NCBI GenBank assembly: GCA_951828535.1
Contig: OX639990.1
Location: 2,405,300-2,469,299, forward strand
Source of the DNA: an uncultured Candidatus Entotheonella sp.
GTDB lineage: Bacteria > Tectomicrobia > Entotheonellia > Entotheonellales > Entotheonellaceae
Direction of reading: 5' to 3'
DNA: 64,000 nucleotides
Shown here: positions 35,834 to 44,425 of the stretch, piece after piece
Layout: every line of letters starts with the position of its first letter
Position numbering within the stretch: the stretch's first letter is position 1
Notes under the pieces: generated by a model
What the model saw: only the letters and a program-made list of their open reading frames with translations
Databases searched by the model: none
Told to the model about the DNA's origin: nothing
Translations under genes and position numbers: made by a program

Positions 35834-38632
35834 TTAACCGTCTTCCGGGTGCTCCCCCAGGTAGAAAATCAGCGACCAGGCATCGAGGGTGCCGATGTTG
35901 CCCTCAGCGGCGTCGATGACGTTGAGCGTCCATTCGCCGCTTGGCGACTCGCCGTAGAAGGCGTTACTGAGGATCGTCCAGTCGAGGGGATTCAGGACGC
36001 CCTTCAGGGCGTCGTTGAACACCGGATTGATGATGCTCCGGGTGCCGGCCGGCGAGATCAGTTCAACGCCGAGTTCGCGGGGATTGGCGTGGGTCACCTC
36101 GAGGCGCAGTTGTACCGCCTCGATGTTGGCGGTGCGGGACAGGCCCGTGACATTCTGGGTCTGCGTCAGGCCGCCGCCGTCGTGGTCCGGTATGGTGCCC
36201 TTGGCGGCCAGCTGGACGGGAGCGCTCTCGGTGAACACGCCCAGGCTGTTCGGGGTATGGGTGGCTGCAAGGGCCACCGCGGCGTCCACGTCGATGGCGC
36301 CGAAGCCGTACCAGTTGTGGAAGTGGTAGCCGGAGGCATTGGTGATCCAGCCGTGCTGCAGCACCGCCGGGGTGCCGCCGAACGCCACCCGCACGCGGGG
36401 GATGTCGGCGTCCAGCCGGCGCGCCGTCTTGGCGAGGATGTGCTTCACGTCGCGCCAGGTGAGCGCGGGCTTCGTCTCCAGCAATAGCGCGACGGCGCCG
36501 GACGTGTTGGGGGCGGCGGACGAGGTACCGTTGAAGATGCTGGTGTAGTCGCCCAGCGGGTTGGCTTCCCGGTCGCTGCCCAAGGGCCCGCCGTATAGCC
36601 CATAACCGCGGTCGGTGCCCATCTGGTCGGTGGTGATCATGGCCGGTTGGCGCCTGCCATATTCCCCCGCCGGGACCACGACCCACAGGGTGGCGCCGGC
36701 CGACGAGTAGCTCGAGCGCTTGCCGTCGGCGCTGAACCCGCCCGCCACGATGACGTAGGGCAGGTTGTTCTCGCCGTCCCGATTGGCGGCGGTGCAGCCG
36801 AGTTCGACGCTGAGATCGAGCAGCGGCGCGACCGGCTGTCGATCGGCGTCCAGCTCTGTGCAGTCGTTGAAGTCGTTGCCGGCCGCCTTGACGTACAGAG
36901 CGCCCCGGCCTTCGCGCAGCCGGGTAACGCCGACCCGGAACAGTTTCCTCTGGTCGTCAGGCAGGTTCTCTGCGCTGCCGATGGAACCAAAGCTCATGTT
37001 GAAGACGTGCACGTCGTCGGATCGCGGGTTCGCCTCGCTCATGCCGAGAGCATCGAAGAGAATGGTTTCCTGAGCGGATGAAGCCAAAAGGTTGAAACTG
37101 CGAAGACTCGCCGCCGGCGCCACGCCGCGTCCGCCAACACCGTTGCTGGCCGCCGCGGCGATCAGGCCCGCCACGCTGGTGCCGTGATCGCCCATTACCG
37201 TCGGCAGGAACGGATCATCGGCCTGCGCGCCGTGCCAGATGGGGGCGTTGAAGTTGTACGACAGATTGAGTTCGACGTTGGCGGCGAGGTCCGGGTGGCA
37301 GATTTCCAGACCGGTGTCCACCACCGCCACCTGCACATGGGCTCCGGTTGGACCGTCGACTAGCGTCTGCCTCATGTTCAGGTCTTGGCCGGCCACCCCG
37401 CCGTCGGCAGCGAAGGACGCCTGGCCGGTGTTGTTGAGCGACCACTGCTGCCCGAACAGGGGATCTTGGGTCCCCGGCTCGGTGTCTCGCCTGGAGCCCG
37501 TGCAGGTGGTGGGGATACGGTTTCCGTCGGTCAGAAAAACGGCGGTGTAATCTACCGCGCCGCAGCCGACCAAGGCCGGGTCCTCACCCGGAGCCGCCCT
37601 GGCGCAGAAATAGAAGTAGTTGGTTTTGCCGCGGACCAGATCGTTGAAGGGAACCCAGATCGGGCCGCTGAGCCACCAACCACCCTGCTCCAGGACAGGC
37701 ACCCGCAGCACGTCCAGGCCCGTCAGGTCGGGTGATGAGGAAAACAGGTCGTCTGTCGTCGTATACAAAACGGCCCGGGTTGAGGATGCAGCGACGTCGC
37801 CGATATTGGTCACATGCACAACAAAGCTGACGGCGTCTTCCTCCAGACGATGAATCAGGAGGAAGGCCTCCAGAGCCGCGTATGGCGGCTGCGGATGCCG
37901 GGCGCCGAGGTCGCGGATGACGATGTCTACCGAGGGCGTCGGGCCGATTTCGCCTCTGCCGGCAACCGAGGCAATCTCGAGTGTGATGGTTTCGTCGTAT
38001 TCCGCTTCCAGATCGCGAATCGGCGTGACCGTCGTCGTGGCGCGGGTGCTGCCCGCGGCGACGGTGACTTCGGCGCTGGCGAGGTCGAAGTCGCTGCCTA
38101 GCACCGCCGTGCCGGTGGAGGCCAGGGCAACGGTCAGCGCGCCCCTGACGGGCTGGCTCAGATTCGCCGTGACGATGAGCGGCCGGCGGTCTTCGCCCTC
38201 GTCCACCTCCGTGGAGGCTACCGAGAGGGTCACCGTGGCCACCGCCTCCACGGTGATGCGGAAGGTCAGCGACGCCGAGTCCGGCTCTTCTGCATCGCCG
38301 TCGGTCGCCGTGTAGGTGTATAGGATGGCGGCCTGCGGCGCGGTGGGGGTGCCGGACAGCACCCGCGTCGCCGCGTCGAAGGTCAGGCCTGCCGGTAGGC
38401 GTGGAGAAAGGCTGTAGGTCAGCGTCCCGTCGCCGCCGCTGGCCTCGGGCAGCGTCTCGCCGTCGATGGCCAGGTTCTGGTCGTAGCTCTTGTCCGGGAC
38501 GCTGCTCTCCCCGAAGGTCGGTGCTAGGTCCGTGGGGCCACTGCCGCCGCAGCCGGCGACGCCCAGGATTAGGGCGACCACCAGGAACATGGCCGGAACC
38601 GGGCTGCCGCCCATGGCGCTAGCGCGGTACAC
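35834..38632 (-). CDS. subtilisin/kexin-like (S8) lipoprotein protease with P domain
   Basis: 932 aa. A lipobox (VAGC) ends the signal peptide. Next come an Ig-like putative-Ig repeat (about 35-130), Calx-beta-like repeats (130-245) and a CARDB-like segment. The S8 catalytic domain starts near 400: Asp in VAVVDTGLE, His in GDHGTSVAGL, oxyanion Asn in KAAGND, Ser in FNGTSSAAPNTSG. A proprotein-convertase P domain closes the protein (SGEWTLNVIDAAEGNIG). No N-terminal prodomain is present; it seems to be the overlapping upstream gene. GTG start at 38632 follows GAGGGG. Confidence 0.92.
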   Translation of the reverse strand: MYRASAMGGSPVPAMFLVVALILGVAGCGGSGPTDLAPTFGESSVPDKSYDQNLAIDGETLPEASGGDGTLTYSLSPRLPAGLTFDAATRVLSGTPTAPQAAILYTYTATDGDAEEPDSASLTFRITVEAVATVTLSVASTEVDEGEDRRPLIVTANLSQPVRGALTVALASTGTAVLGSDFDLASAEVTVAAGSTRATTTVTPIRDLEAEYDETITLEIASVAGRGEIGPTPSVDIVIRDLGARHPQPPYAALEAFLLIHRLEEDAVSFVVHVTNIGDVAASSTRAVLYTTTDDLFSSSPDLTGLDVLRVPVLEQGGWWLSGPIWVPFNDLVRGKTNYFYFCARAAPGEDPALVGCGAVDYTAVFLTDGNRIPTTCTGSRRDTEPGTQDPLFGQQWSLNNTGQASFAADGGVAGQDLNMRQTLVDGPTGAHVQVAVVDTGLEICHPDLAANVELNLSYNFNAPIWHGAQADDPFLPTVMGDHGTSVAGLIAAAASNGVGGRGVAPAASLRSFNLLASSAQETILFDALGMSEANPRSDDVHVFNMSFGSIGSAENLPDDQRKLFRVGVTRLREGRGALYVKAAGNDFNDCTELDADRQPVAPLLDLSVELGCTAANRDGENNLPYVIVAGGFSADGKRSSYSSAGATLWVVVPAGEYGRRQPAMITTDQMGTDRGYGLYGGPLGSDREANPLGDYTSIFNGTSSAAPNTSGAVALLLETKPALTWRDVKHILAKTARRLDADIPRVRVAFGGTPAVLQHGWITNASGYHFHNWYGFGAIDVDAAVALAATHTPNSLGVFTESAPVQLAAKGTIPDHDGGGLTQTQNVTGLSRTANIEAVQLRLEVTHANPRELGVELISPAGTRSIINPVFNDALKGVLNPLDWTILSNAFYGESPSGEWTLNVIDAAEGNIGTLDAWSLIFYLGEHPEDG

Positions 38633-39206
38633 GACGCGGCCCCTCGGTCATCAACCGCACGTCGACGACGCCCGGTAGACCTTCGATGGCGTGGACGGCG
38701 TCCACCGGGTTGGCCTGCGGCGACAACTGCACGATGGCGAACCCCAGCATGGGATACGCCTTGCCGCCGGCGCCGTCGACCGCAGCGACGATCTGGTCGA
38801 GCCGTCCATCGTCCTCCAGCTCGACTCGCAGGCCGCCGGACAGCCGAACGAAGCGGTTACGCTTGGGGTCGAAGGCCACGTAGTGTAGCGGGGCATCCAG
38901 GGAGACGTGCAGGGTGCGCGTGACGCCGCGGTGGAACACCCGATAGACGCGAAAGTCGCCCTCAATGGCGACGCGGATACGCACGTCACCCATGTAGACC
39001 TCGCCGGGCGCCGCCGCGCCGGTGGACATGACCAGCAAGGGCCGTTCGATGGTCGCCGAGCGCATGACGTGCAACGGCGCGTCCTGGGCCTGCGCGGCGG
39101 TGTGGGCGCCCGCCAGAAACAACAGCGCGGCGGATAATGCTCCCAGACATCGCCGCGGCGCCTTGCGTACGGTCATCGTCGCTGACTTCATTTTTTTATG
39201 GTTCAT
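38619..39206 (-). CDS. secreted S8 prodomain-like protein (candidate chaperone/inhibitor)
   Basis: 195 aa with an N-terminal signal peptide ending near AAQA. The C-terminal 40 residues (FAIVQLSPQANPVDAVHAIE then LPGVVDVRL) look like the prodomain end of S8 proteases, where a beta-strand pair folds and inhibits the enzyme. The gene overlaps the S8 protease start by 14 bases, so the two are translated together. It probably folds or inhibits the protease in trans. No catalytic residues are present. Confidence 0.65.
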   Translation of the reverse strand: MNHKKMKSATMTVRKAPRRCLGALSAALLFLAGAHTAAQAQDAPLHVMRSATIERPLLVMSTGAAAPGEVYMGDVRIRVAIEGDFRVYRVFHRGVTRTLHVSLDAPLHYVAFDPKRNRFVRLSGGLRVELEDDGRLDQIVAAVDGAGGKAYPMLGFAIVQLSPQANPVDAVHAIEGLPGVVDVRLMTEGPRRVPR

Positions 39207-39220
39207 CAGGAACCCCCCAA

Positions 39221-39236
39221 CCCCCCTCTCGGGGGG
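39221..39236 (-). repeat. six-base-pair G/C hairpin before the prodomain gene
   Basis: CCCCCC (39221-39226) and GGGGGG (39231-39236) around TCTC, 14 bases upstream of the ATG at 39206. In the message it would fold just ahead of the start codon and could limit translation of the prodomain-protease pair. Confidence 0.4.
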
Positions 39237-39382
39237 CTTCGTCGTACATAGTGGTTACCGGAGTGCAAACAAAATTGCCGTCTCGAAGGTTCATGCCGCA
39301 TAAGCGAACGACAGCAATTCAGGATTGGTCAGCACCATATCCAGCGTCACCTTATGGAAATAGACCTTCCAAGGGCCAAACT

Positions 39383-39461
39383 GTCATTCCGGCGTACGCC
39401 GGAATCCAGCGATTTCGTTCCCTGGCAAGCCCGTCTGGACTTCGGCTTCCGCCGGAGTGAC
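39383..39461. repeat. dispersed palindromic repeat pair
   Basis: A 27-base unit with a perfect 20-base palindrome core (39386-39405) is followed by a second unit in inverted orientation (39435-39461), matching at 22 of 27 positions. The GTCATTCCGGC...CCGGAATCCAG layout is the well-known type of small intergenic repeat found in many GC-rich Gram-negative genomes. It may be non-autonomous mobile sequence. Confidence 0.65.
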
Positions 39462-39855
39462 GCGGACGCAATCGCAAGCCAGGTTGCAGGTTCTAAACAA
39501 CCTTGAAATGCTCCAGGCTAATTGATACCCGCCAAATTTATCAGACTCGCGTCGGCACGCGCAAAGTGTTCGGATGCCTTGCAGGAGCGGCAGGCGGCGA
39601 TCAGCCTTGTCCCAGGTGCACGCTCATCGGCCCGATAGCTCCCCAAAGGACGCCTCGCCCAAGGGGTGCCGTCCAGAGCTGTCCCGGACAACCAACCGCA
39701 GTCGTGCCGAACAGGACGTGGCCCGGCTGAGCCCCTACGGTTGCTTGACGCACCCGGGGCAATTCGCTACATTAGCGCCCCAACGCTTGCGCCAGGACAG
39801 CCCGCTCAAGGCGTTTTCCCCCAAAGATTTTCCCTCCCTGTCGTAAGGAAACAGC

Positions 39856-40842
39856 ATGACGAAAGAGCGAATTCTGAGTGGCATGCGGTCGTCCGGCGCG
39901 TTGCACCTGGGCAATCTTCTCGGCGCCCTGCAAAACTGGGTGCAGTTGCAGAAGGATTACGAGGCCTTCTACTTCATCGCCGACTGGCACGCCCTGACCA
40001 CCGGCTACGCGGACACGGCTCAGATTCGGACCTGGGTGCGGGAAATCGCTATCGACTACCTCAGCGCCGGGCTCGACCCGGACGAGAGTGTGCTGTTCGT
40101 CCAGTCCCAGGTGCCGGAGCACGCCGAACTGCACCTGCTGCTGTCGATGCTGACGCCGCTCGCCTGGCTGGAGCGCGTGCCGACGTTCAAGGAGCAGCAA
40201 CAAGAGATCAAGGACCGCGAGCTCAACACCTACGGCTTCCTCGGCTACCCCTTGCTGCAAACTGCCGACATCATCATGTACAAGGCCAACTGGGTGCCCG
40301 TGGGCGCCGATCAGGTGTCACACGTGGAGCTCAGCCGCGAGATCGTGCGGCGCTTCAACCACACCTACGATCGCGCGGTCTTCCCGGAGCCGCAGCCGAA
40401 GCTGACCGAGGTGCCCAAGCTGCCGGGGCTCGATGGGCGCAAGATGAGCAAGAGCTACGACAATGTCATCTACCTGTCCGACAGCCCGGACACGCTGTCG
40501 AAAAAGGTCAAGGTGATGATGACCGACCCGGCGCGCAAGCGGAGAACGGACCCCGGCGACCCAGAACTCTGCCCCGTGTTCGACTTCCATCGCATCTACA
40601 GCACCGAGGCGGACCGGCAGGAGGTGGCGCACGGCTGCCGCACCGCGGGCATCGGCTGCATCGATTGCAAGGGCAAGGTGATCGACCGCATGGTGGAGGA
40701 CCTGCAGCCCCTGCACGAGAAGCGCGCCCACTACACGGCGCACCCGGACGAGGCGATGGACGTGATGCGCGACGGCAGCCAGCGCGCCCGCCAGGTCGCG
40801 CAGGAGACGATGGCGGAAGTGCGCGACGCCATGCACATCTGA
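39856..40842 (+). CDS. trpS: tryptophan--tRNA ligase
   Basis: 328 aa, a usual length for bacterial class I TrpRS. HIGH-like GALHLGN at residues 14-20 and KMSKS at about 197-201 are present, along with the FYFIADWHALTT start of the Rossmann core. The C-terminal anticodon-binding helices are complete. It charges tRNA-Trp. AAGGAAACAGC precedes the ATG. A repeat hairpin follows, then lspA and rluD. Confidence 0.95.
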   Translation: MTKERILSGMRSSGALHLGNLLGALQNWVQLQKDYEAFYFIADWHALTTGYADTAQIRTWVREIAIDYLSAGLDPDESVLFVQSQVPEHAELHLLLSMLTPLAWLERVPTFKEQQQEIKDRELNTYGFLGYPLLQTADIIMYKANWVPVGADQVSHVELSREIVRRFNHTYDRAVFPEPQPKLTEVPKLPGLDGRKMSKSYDNVIYLSDSPDTLSKKVKVMMTDPARKRRTDPGDPELCPVFDFHRIYSTEADRQEVAHGCRTAGIGCIDCKGKVIDRMVEDLQPLHEKRAHYTAHPDEAMDVMRDGSQRARQVAQETMAEVRDAMHI

Positions 40843-40860
40843 GCGGGCGCACGGCAGCAT

Positions 40861-40891
40861 CCCTCTCCTCCTGGGAGAGGGCAGGGTGAGG
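40861..40891 (+). repeat. CCCTCTCC...GGAGAGGG repeat hairpin between trpS and lspA
   Basis: CCCTCTCC (40861-40868) pairs with GGAGAGGG (40874-40881), followed by the tail GCAGGGTGAGGG. The same kind of unit occurs at 56321-56355. It is a common intergenic repeat and may end trpS transcription; its tail supplies the lspA Shine-Dalgarno. Confidence 0.6.
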
Positions 40892-40897
40892 GTAGGC

Positions 40898-41392
40898 ATG
40901 CAGATACGCAGCAGATGGCGCCTGTTGGGCTGGGTTGCCGGCCTCGTGCTGGTCCTCGATCAAGCCACCAAGCTCCACGTGCACAACACCTTCGCGTTGT
41001 ACGAATCCCGCCCGCTGGTGGAGAACTTCTTCGCCCTCACCTACGTGCGCAATTCCGGTTCCGCCTTCGGCCTGCTGGCCCGCTACAACCCGGACGTTCT
41101 GCGTATCTTCTTTCCGGCCGTCACCGTGCTGGCGGTGGTGCTCCTGGTGTGGTACCTGTCGCGCCTGCCTGCCTCCCAGACCCTGACGCTGTGGGGCGCC
41201 TGCCTGGTGATCGGCGGCGCCGTCGGCAACGGCATCGACCGCTTCCGCATCGGGCAGGTGATCGACTTCCTCGACGTGCACTGGTACGACGTCTACCACT
41301 GGCCCGCCTTCAACGTGGCGGACAGCGCCATCTGCGTGGGCGTGGGGCTGCTGGTCCTCGACGCGTTCCGTACCGCGAGGGTCGAGAGCTGA
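40898..41392 (+). CDS. lspA: lipoprotein signal peptidase (signal peptidase II)
   Basis: 164 aa, four membrane spans. The catalytic Asp pair sits in GNGIDRFRIG and NVADSAICVG, with the conserved NSGSAFG near residue 50. It cleaves lipoprotein signal peptides before the lipidated Cys; this window encodes several substrates. ATG at 40898 is preceded by GAGGG of a dispersed repeat; a GTG 12 bases upstream is the only alternative. Its stop overlaps the probable start of rluD. Confidence 0.94.
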   Translation: MQIRSRWRLLGWVAGLVLVLDQATKLHVHNTFALYESRPLVENFFALTYVRNSGSAFGLLARYNPDVLRIFFPAVTVLAVVLLVWYLSRLPASQTLTLWGACLVIGGAVGNGIDRFRIGQVIDFLDVHWYDVYHWPAFNVADSAICVGVGLLVLDAFRTARVES

Positions 41393-42351
41393 GCACGGGC
41401 CAACAGTTCACCCTTGTTGTCGCGGCTGAAGACGCCGGCATGCGGCTGGACAAGTACCTGGCGTCGCGCCTCACCGATCTGTCCCGCACGCAGGTCCAGC
41501 GGCTCATTCAGGAGGGCCAGGCGGCCGCCGCGAACGGCCCGGCATCCGTCAACTACCGGGTGTGCGAGGGCGAAACCATCGACTTGCACGTCCCGCCGCC
41601 GCGTCCCTCCGATCTTGCCGCTGAGCCCCTGGCGCTCAACATCCTGCACGAAGACGACGATCTGCTGGTGATCGACAAGCCGGCCGGGCTGGTCGTCCAT
41701 CCGGCGCCCGGGCATCCCAGCGGCACGCTGGTCAACGCGCTGCTGTTTCACTGTCGGTCGCTCTCGGGGATCGGCGGCGAGGAGCGTCCGGGCATCATTC
41801 ACCGGCTGGACAAGGACACCTCCGGGCTGCTCCTGGTGGCCAAGCACGACCGCAGCCACCGCCAACTGGCGGCGCAACTCAAGGCGCGCAAGCTGCAACG
41901 GCGCTACCAGGCGCTGGTGCACGGCGCGATGCCGGCGCAAGAGGGGACGATCGACGCGCCGGTTGGCCGCCATCCTACCCAGCGCAAGAAAATGGCCGTC
42001 GTGGCGCGCGGCGGCCGGGAAGCGCGTACTCACTACCGGGTGCTCGAAGCGTGGGGCGCCCTCAGCCTGTTGGAATTGGCCTTGGAGACGGGCCGCACGC
42101 ACCAGATCCGTGTGCACCTGCTTTCCCTCGGCCACCCCGTGCTGGGCGATGCCATCTACGGGCCCGGTGCCCGCCGCTGGCCGGGCCAGCCGGCGCTGGA
42201 GCAGGCTATGCAGTCCTTTCCGCGGCAGGCGTTGCACGCCGCGCAGGTGCGGTTTCAGCACCCGACGCACGGTGGCTGCATGACGTTTTCGTCGCCCGTT
42301 CCGACGGACATGGCGATGCTTCTGGCGCAGTTGCGCGGACCTGCTGGTTGA
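41389..42351 (+). CDS. rluD: 23S rRNA pseudouridine synthase RluD-like
   Basis: 320 aa. An N-terminal S4 domain (MRLDKYLASRLTDLSRTQVQ) precedes the RluA/RluD catalytic domain with HRLDKDTSGLLLVAK (catalytic Asp) and ETGRTHQIRVHLLSLGHPVLGD cut here as two conserved blocks. It modifies uridines in helix 69 in E. coli. No ATG/GTG lies at the expected N-terminus; a CTG at 41389 overlaps the lspA TGA, with GAGGG 8 bases before. ATG at 41440 is the alternative, but it would trim residues before the S4 domain. Confidence 0.88.
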   Translation: MSTGQQFTLVVAAEDAGMRLDKYLASRLTDLSRTQVQRLIQEGQAAAANGPASVNYRVCEGETIDLHVPPPRPSDLAAEPLALNILHEDDDLLVIDKPAGLVVHPAPGHPSGTLVNALLFHCRSLSGIGGEERPGIIHRLDKDTSGLLLVAKHDRSHRQLAAQLKARKLQRRYQALVHGAMPAQEGTIDAPVGRHPTQRKKMAVVARGGREARTHYRVLEAWGALSLLELALETGRTHQIRVHLLSLGHPVLGDAIYGPGARRWPGQPALEQAMQSFPRQALHAAQVRFQHPTHGGCMTFSSPVPTDMAMLLAQLRGPAG

Positions 42352-42494
42352 GACGCGGCGCGTTTCGTCCTGTATTCCGTGGTGCGCGTCGTGTACTATA
42401 GGCCCTCCCGGCCCATTCCAGGGCATGAATGGTATCCAGCACGCCTCACAGTCGGCGCTGCCGAGTCCTTACGATTACCTGAGGAAGTGATCTT

Positions 42495-43484
42495 ATGTCT
42501 GTTGACGTGCAAGAAATTGGCGCTGAAGTAGAAAAGCACACCCATATCGTGCAGAGCCTGACGCACGAAATGGAGCAGGTGATCGTGGGTCAGCGCTACA
42601 TGATCGAACGGCTTCTGATTGGCCTTCTCGCCAACGGCCACGTGCTTCTGGAGGGCGTGCCGGGACTGGCCAAGACGCGCTCCGTGACCACCCTGGCGCA
42701 GGCCCTGCAGGCGGAGTACCAGCGGGTGCAGTTCACCCCTGACCTGCTGCCGGCGGACCTGATCGGCACCCTCATCTACCAGCCGCAGACGGGCAGCTTT
42801 CAAGTGCGCAAGGGTCCGGTGTTTGCCAATCTGGTACTGGCCGACGAGATCAACCGCGCACCCGCCAAGGTGCAGAGCGCGCTTCTGGAAGCCATGCAGG
42901 AAAACCAGGTGACGATCGGCGACGACAGCTTTCCCCTGCCGCAACCCTTTCTCGTGCTCGCCACCCAGAACCCGCTGGAGCAGGAGGGCACTTACCCCCT
43001 GCCGGAAGCGCAGGTCGATCGCTTCATGCTGAAGCTGCACATCCCCTACCCCAGCCGCGATGAGGAACTGCAGATCCTCGAGCGCATGGCCCACACGCAG
43101 TCCCATATTGAGGTCAAGTCGGTGGTCAGTCCGGCCGATATTCTGCAACTGCGCGAGGTGGTGGATTCGATCTATCTGGACGACAAAATCAAGCAGTACA
43201 TCGTTGATATCGTGTACGCCACGCGCGAGCCGCAGGACTACCAGCTGGACCTCGGCCACTACATCGAATACGGCGCCTCGCCGCGCGCTACCATCTATTT
43301 GGCGCTGGCGTCTAAGGCAGCGGCTTTCCTGCACGGCCGCGGCTACGTCACGCCGCAGGACGTCAAGTGGATCGGTATGGACGTTTTGCGCCACCGTGTC
43401 CTCATCACCTACGAAGCGGAAGCCGCGGACGTGACGGCCGAGCACATCGTTCAGCAGATTTTCGATCACCTGCCGGTGCCTTGA
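42495..43484 (+). CDS. MoxR-family AAA+ ATPase
   Basis: 329 aa. Walker A-like GVPGLAKTR, Walker B LADEIN, sensor-1 ATQNP and the LDRFML-like QVDRFML segment identify MoxR. It is a chaperone-like ATPase that acts on von Willebrand factor A proteins and, in aerotolerance (Bat) operons, supports stress tolerance and envelope integrity. It heads a run of eight co-oriented Bat-type genes. ATG follows GAGGAAGTGATCTT. Confidence 0.93.
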   Translation: MSVDVQEIGAEVEKHTHIVQSLTHEMEQVIVGQRYMIERLLIGLLANGHVLLEGVPGLAKTRSVTTLAQALQAEYQRVQFTPDLLPADLIGTLIYQPQTGSFQVRKGPVFANLVLADEINRAPAKVQSALLEAMQENQVTIGDDSFPLPQPFLVLATQNPLEQEGTYPLPEAQVDRFMLKLHIPYPSRDEELQILERMAHTQSHIEVKSVVSPADILQLREVVDSIYLDDKIKQYIVDIVYATREPQDYQLDLGHYIEYGASPRATIYLALASKAAAFLHGRGYVTPQDVKWIGMDVLRHRVLITYEAEAADVTAEHIVQQIFDHLPVP

Positions 43485-43526
43485 GCCGGCGTCGGCCGGC
43501 TGGGCTCTGCGTTCTGATCTCCTGGC

Positions 43527-44405
43527 ATGCTTCCACCCGACATTCTCAAGCACGTGCGCCAGATTCATATCCGCACCAGCCGCCTGGTGCGGGATGTCCT
43601 GGGCGGCGAATACCACAGCGCCTTCAAGGGCCGGGGGATGGAATTTTCCGAGGTGCGGGAATACGCGCCGGGCGACGAAATTCGCACCATCGATTGGAAC
43701 GTCACGGCTCGCCGCGGTCAGCCGTATGTCAAACAGTACGTGGAAGAGCGAGAGCTGACCGTCATGCTGCTGGTGGACCTGAGTGCTTCAGGTCGCTTCA
43801 GCAGCACGGTTCGGCTGAAGGCGGAGGTGGCCACCGAGTTGTGCGCCGTGCTGGCGCTCAGCGCGGTCATGAACAATGACCGGGTGGGCCTCATCCTGTT
43901 CACGGATCGCGTCGAGAAATTCGTCCCGCCGCAGAAGGGCAAGCGCCACGTGCTGCGGATCATCCGGGATGTGCTGTATTTCCAGCCCCGGCAGCAGCGC
44001 ACCGACATCGGTTCGGCGCTGGAATACCTGCTCCGCATCAGCCGCCGCCGAACCGTTTGCTTCCTGGTGTCCGACTTTCTCACGCCGGGCTATGACCAGC
44101 CGCTGCGCTTGGCGTATCGGCGTCACGACGTGATTCCGGTTAGCGTTACCGACCGGCGCGAGATGTGCCTGCCGCGGGTCGGTTTTGTCACCCTGCGGGA
44201 CTTGGAGAGCGGCGCTCTGATGGTGCTGGATACCAGCAGCAAGGCGGTGCGGGAGGCGTACCAGCAGCGGCGCACAGCGATGGTCGAGCAGCGGCGGCAA
44301 CTGTTCCAATCCATTGGAATCGACGAGATCGAGGTATTTACGGACCGGCCGTACATGCCGTCCCTGGTGCGGTTCTTCCGCAAGCGGGAGCGGCGCTGGC
44401 ATTAG
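43527..44405 (+). CDS. DUF58 domain protein of the MoxR/Bat operon
   Basis: 292 aa. The DUF58 signature GEYHSAFKGRGMEFSEVREY and PGDEIRTIDWNVTAR lies near residues 28-62; a VWA-like fold with VDLSASGRF (metal-site DxSxS) follows. DUF58 proteins pair with MoxR ATPases in most bacteria. No good ribosome site is seen before the ATG, so the start is provisional. 20 bases separate it from the next gene. Confidence 0.9.
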   Translation: MLPPDILKHVRQIHIRTSRLVRDVLGGEYHSAFKGRGMEFSEVREYAPGDEIRTIDWNVTARRGQPYVKQYVEERELTVMLLVDLSASGRFSSTVRLKAEVATELCAVLALSAVMNNDRVGLILFTDRVEKFVPPQKGKRHVLRIIRDVLYFQPRQQRTDIGSALEYLLRISRRRTVCFLVSDFLTPGYDQPLRLAYRRHDVIPVSVTDRREMCLPRVGFVTLRDLESGALMVLDTSSKAVREAYQQRRTAMVEQRRQLFQSIGIDEIEVFTDRPYMPSLVRFFRKRERRWH

Positions 44406-44425
44406 GGAATCCCAACGGGGAATGG

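Larger units (their letters stand above)
39207..39855. other. gene-free interval with repeats
   Basis: 649 bases between the divergent prodomain gene and trpS. It holds a G/C hairpin at 39221-39236 just upstream of the prodomain start, a long palindromic repeat pair at 39383-39461, and otherwise short frames with no recognisable protein. The trpS promoter must lie in the right half but no clear -35/-10 was identified. Confidence 0.6.

Noticed and set aside
39666-40889. 407-codon rightward frame overlapping trpS
   Set aside because: Out of frame with trpS; the trpS frame has GALHLGN and KMSKS.
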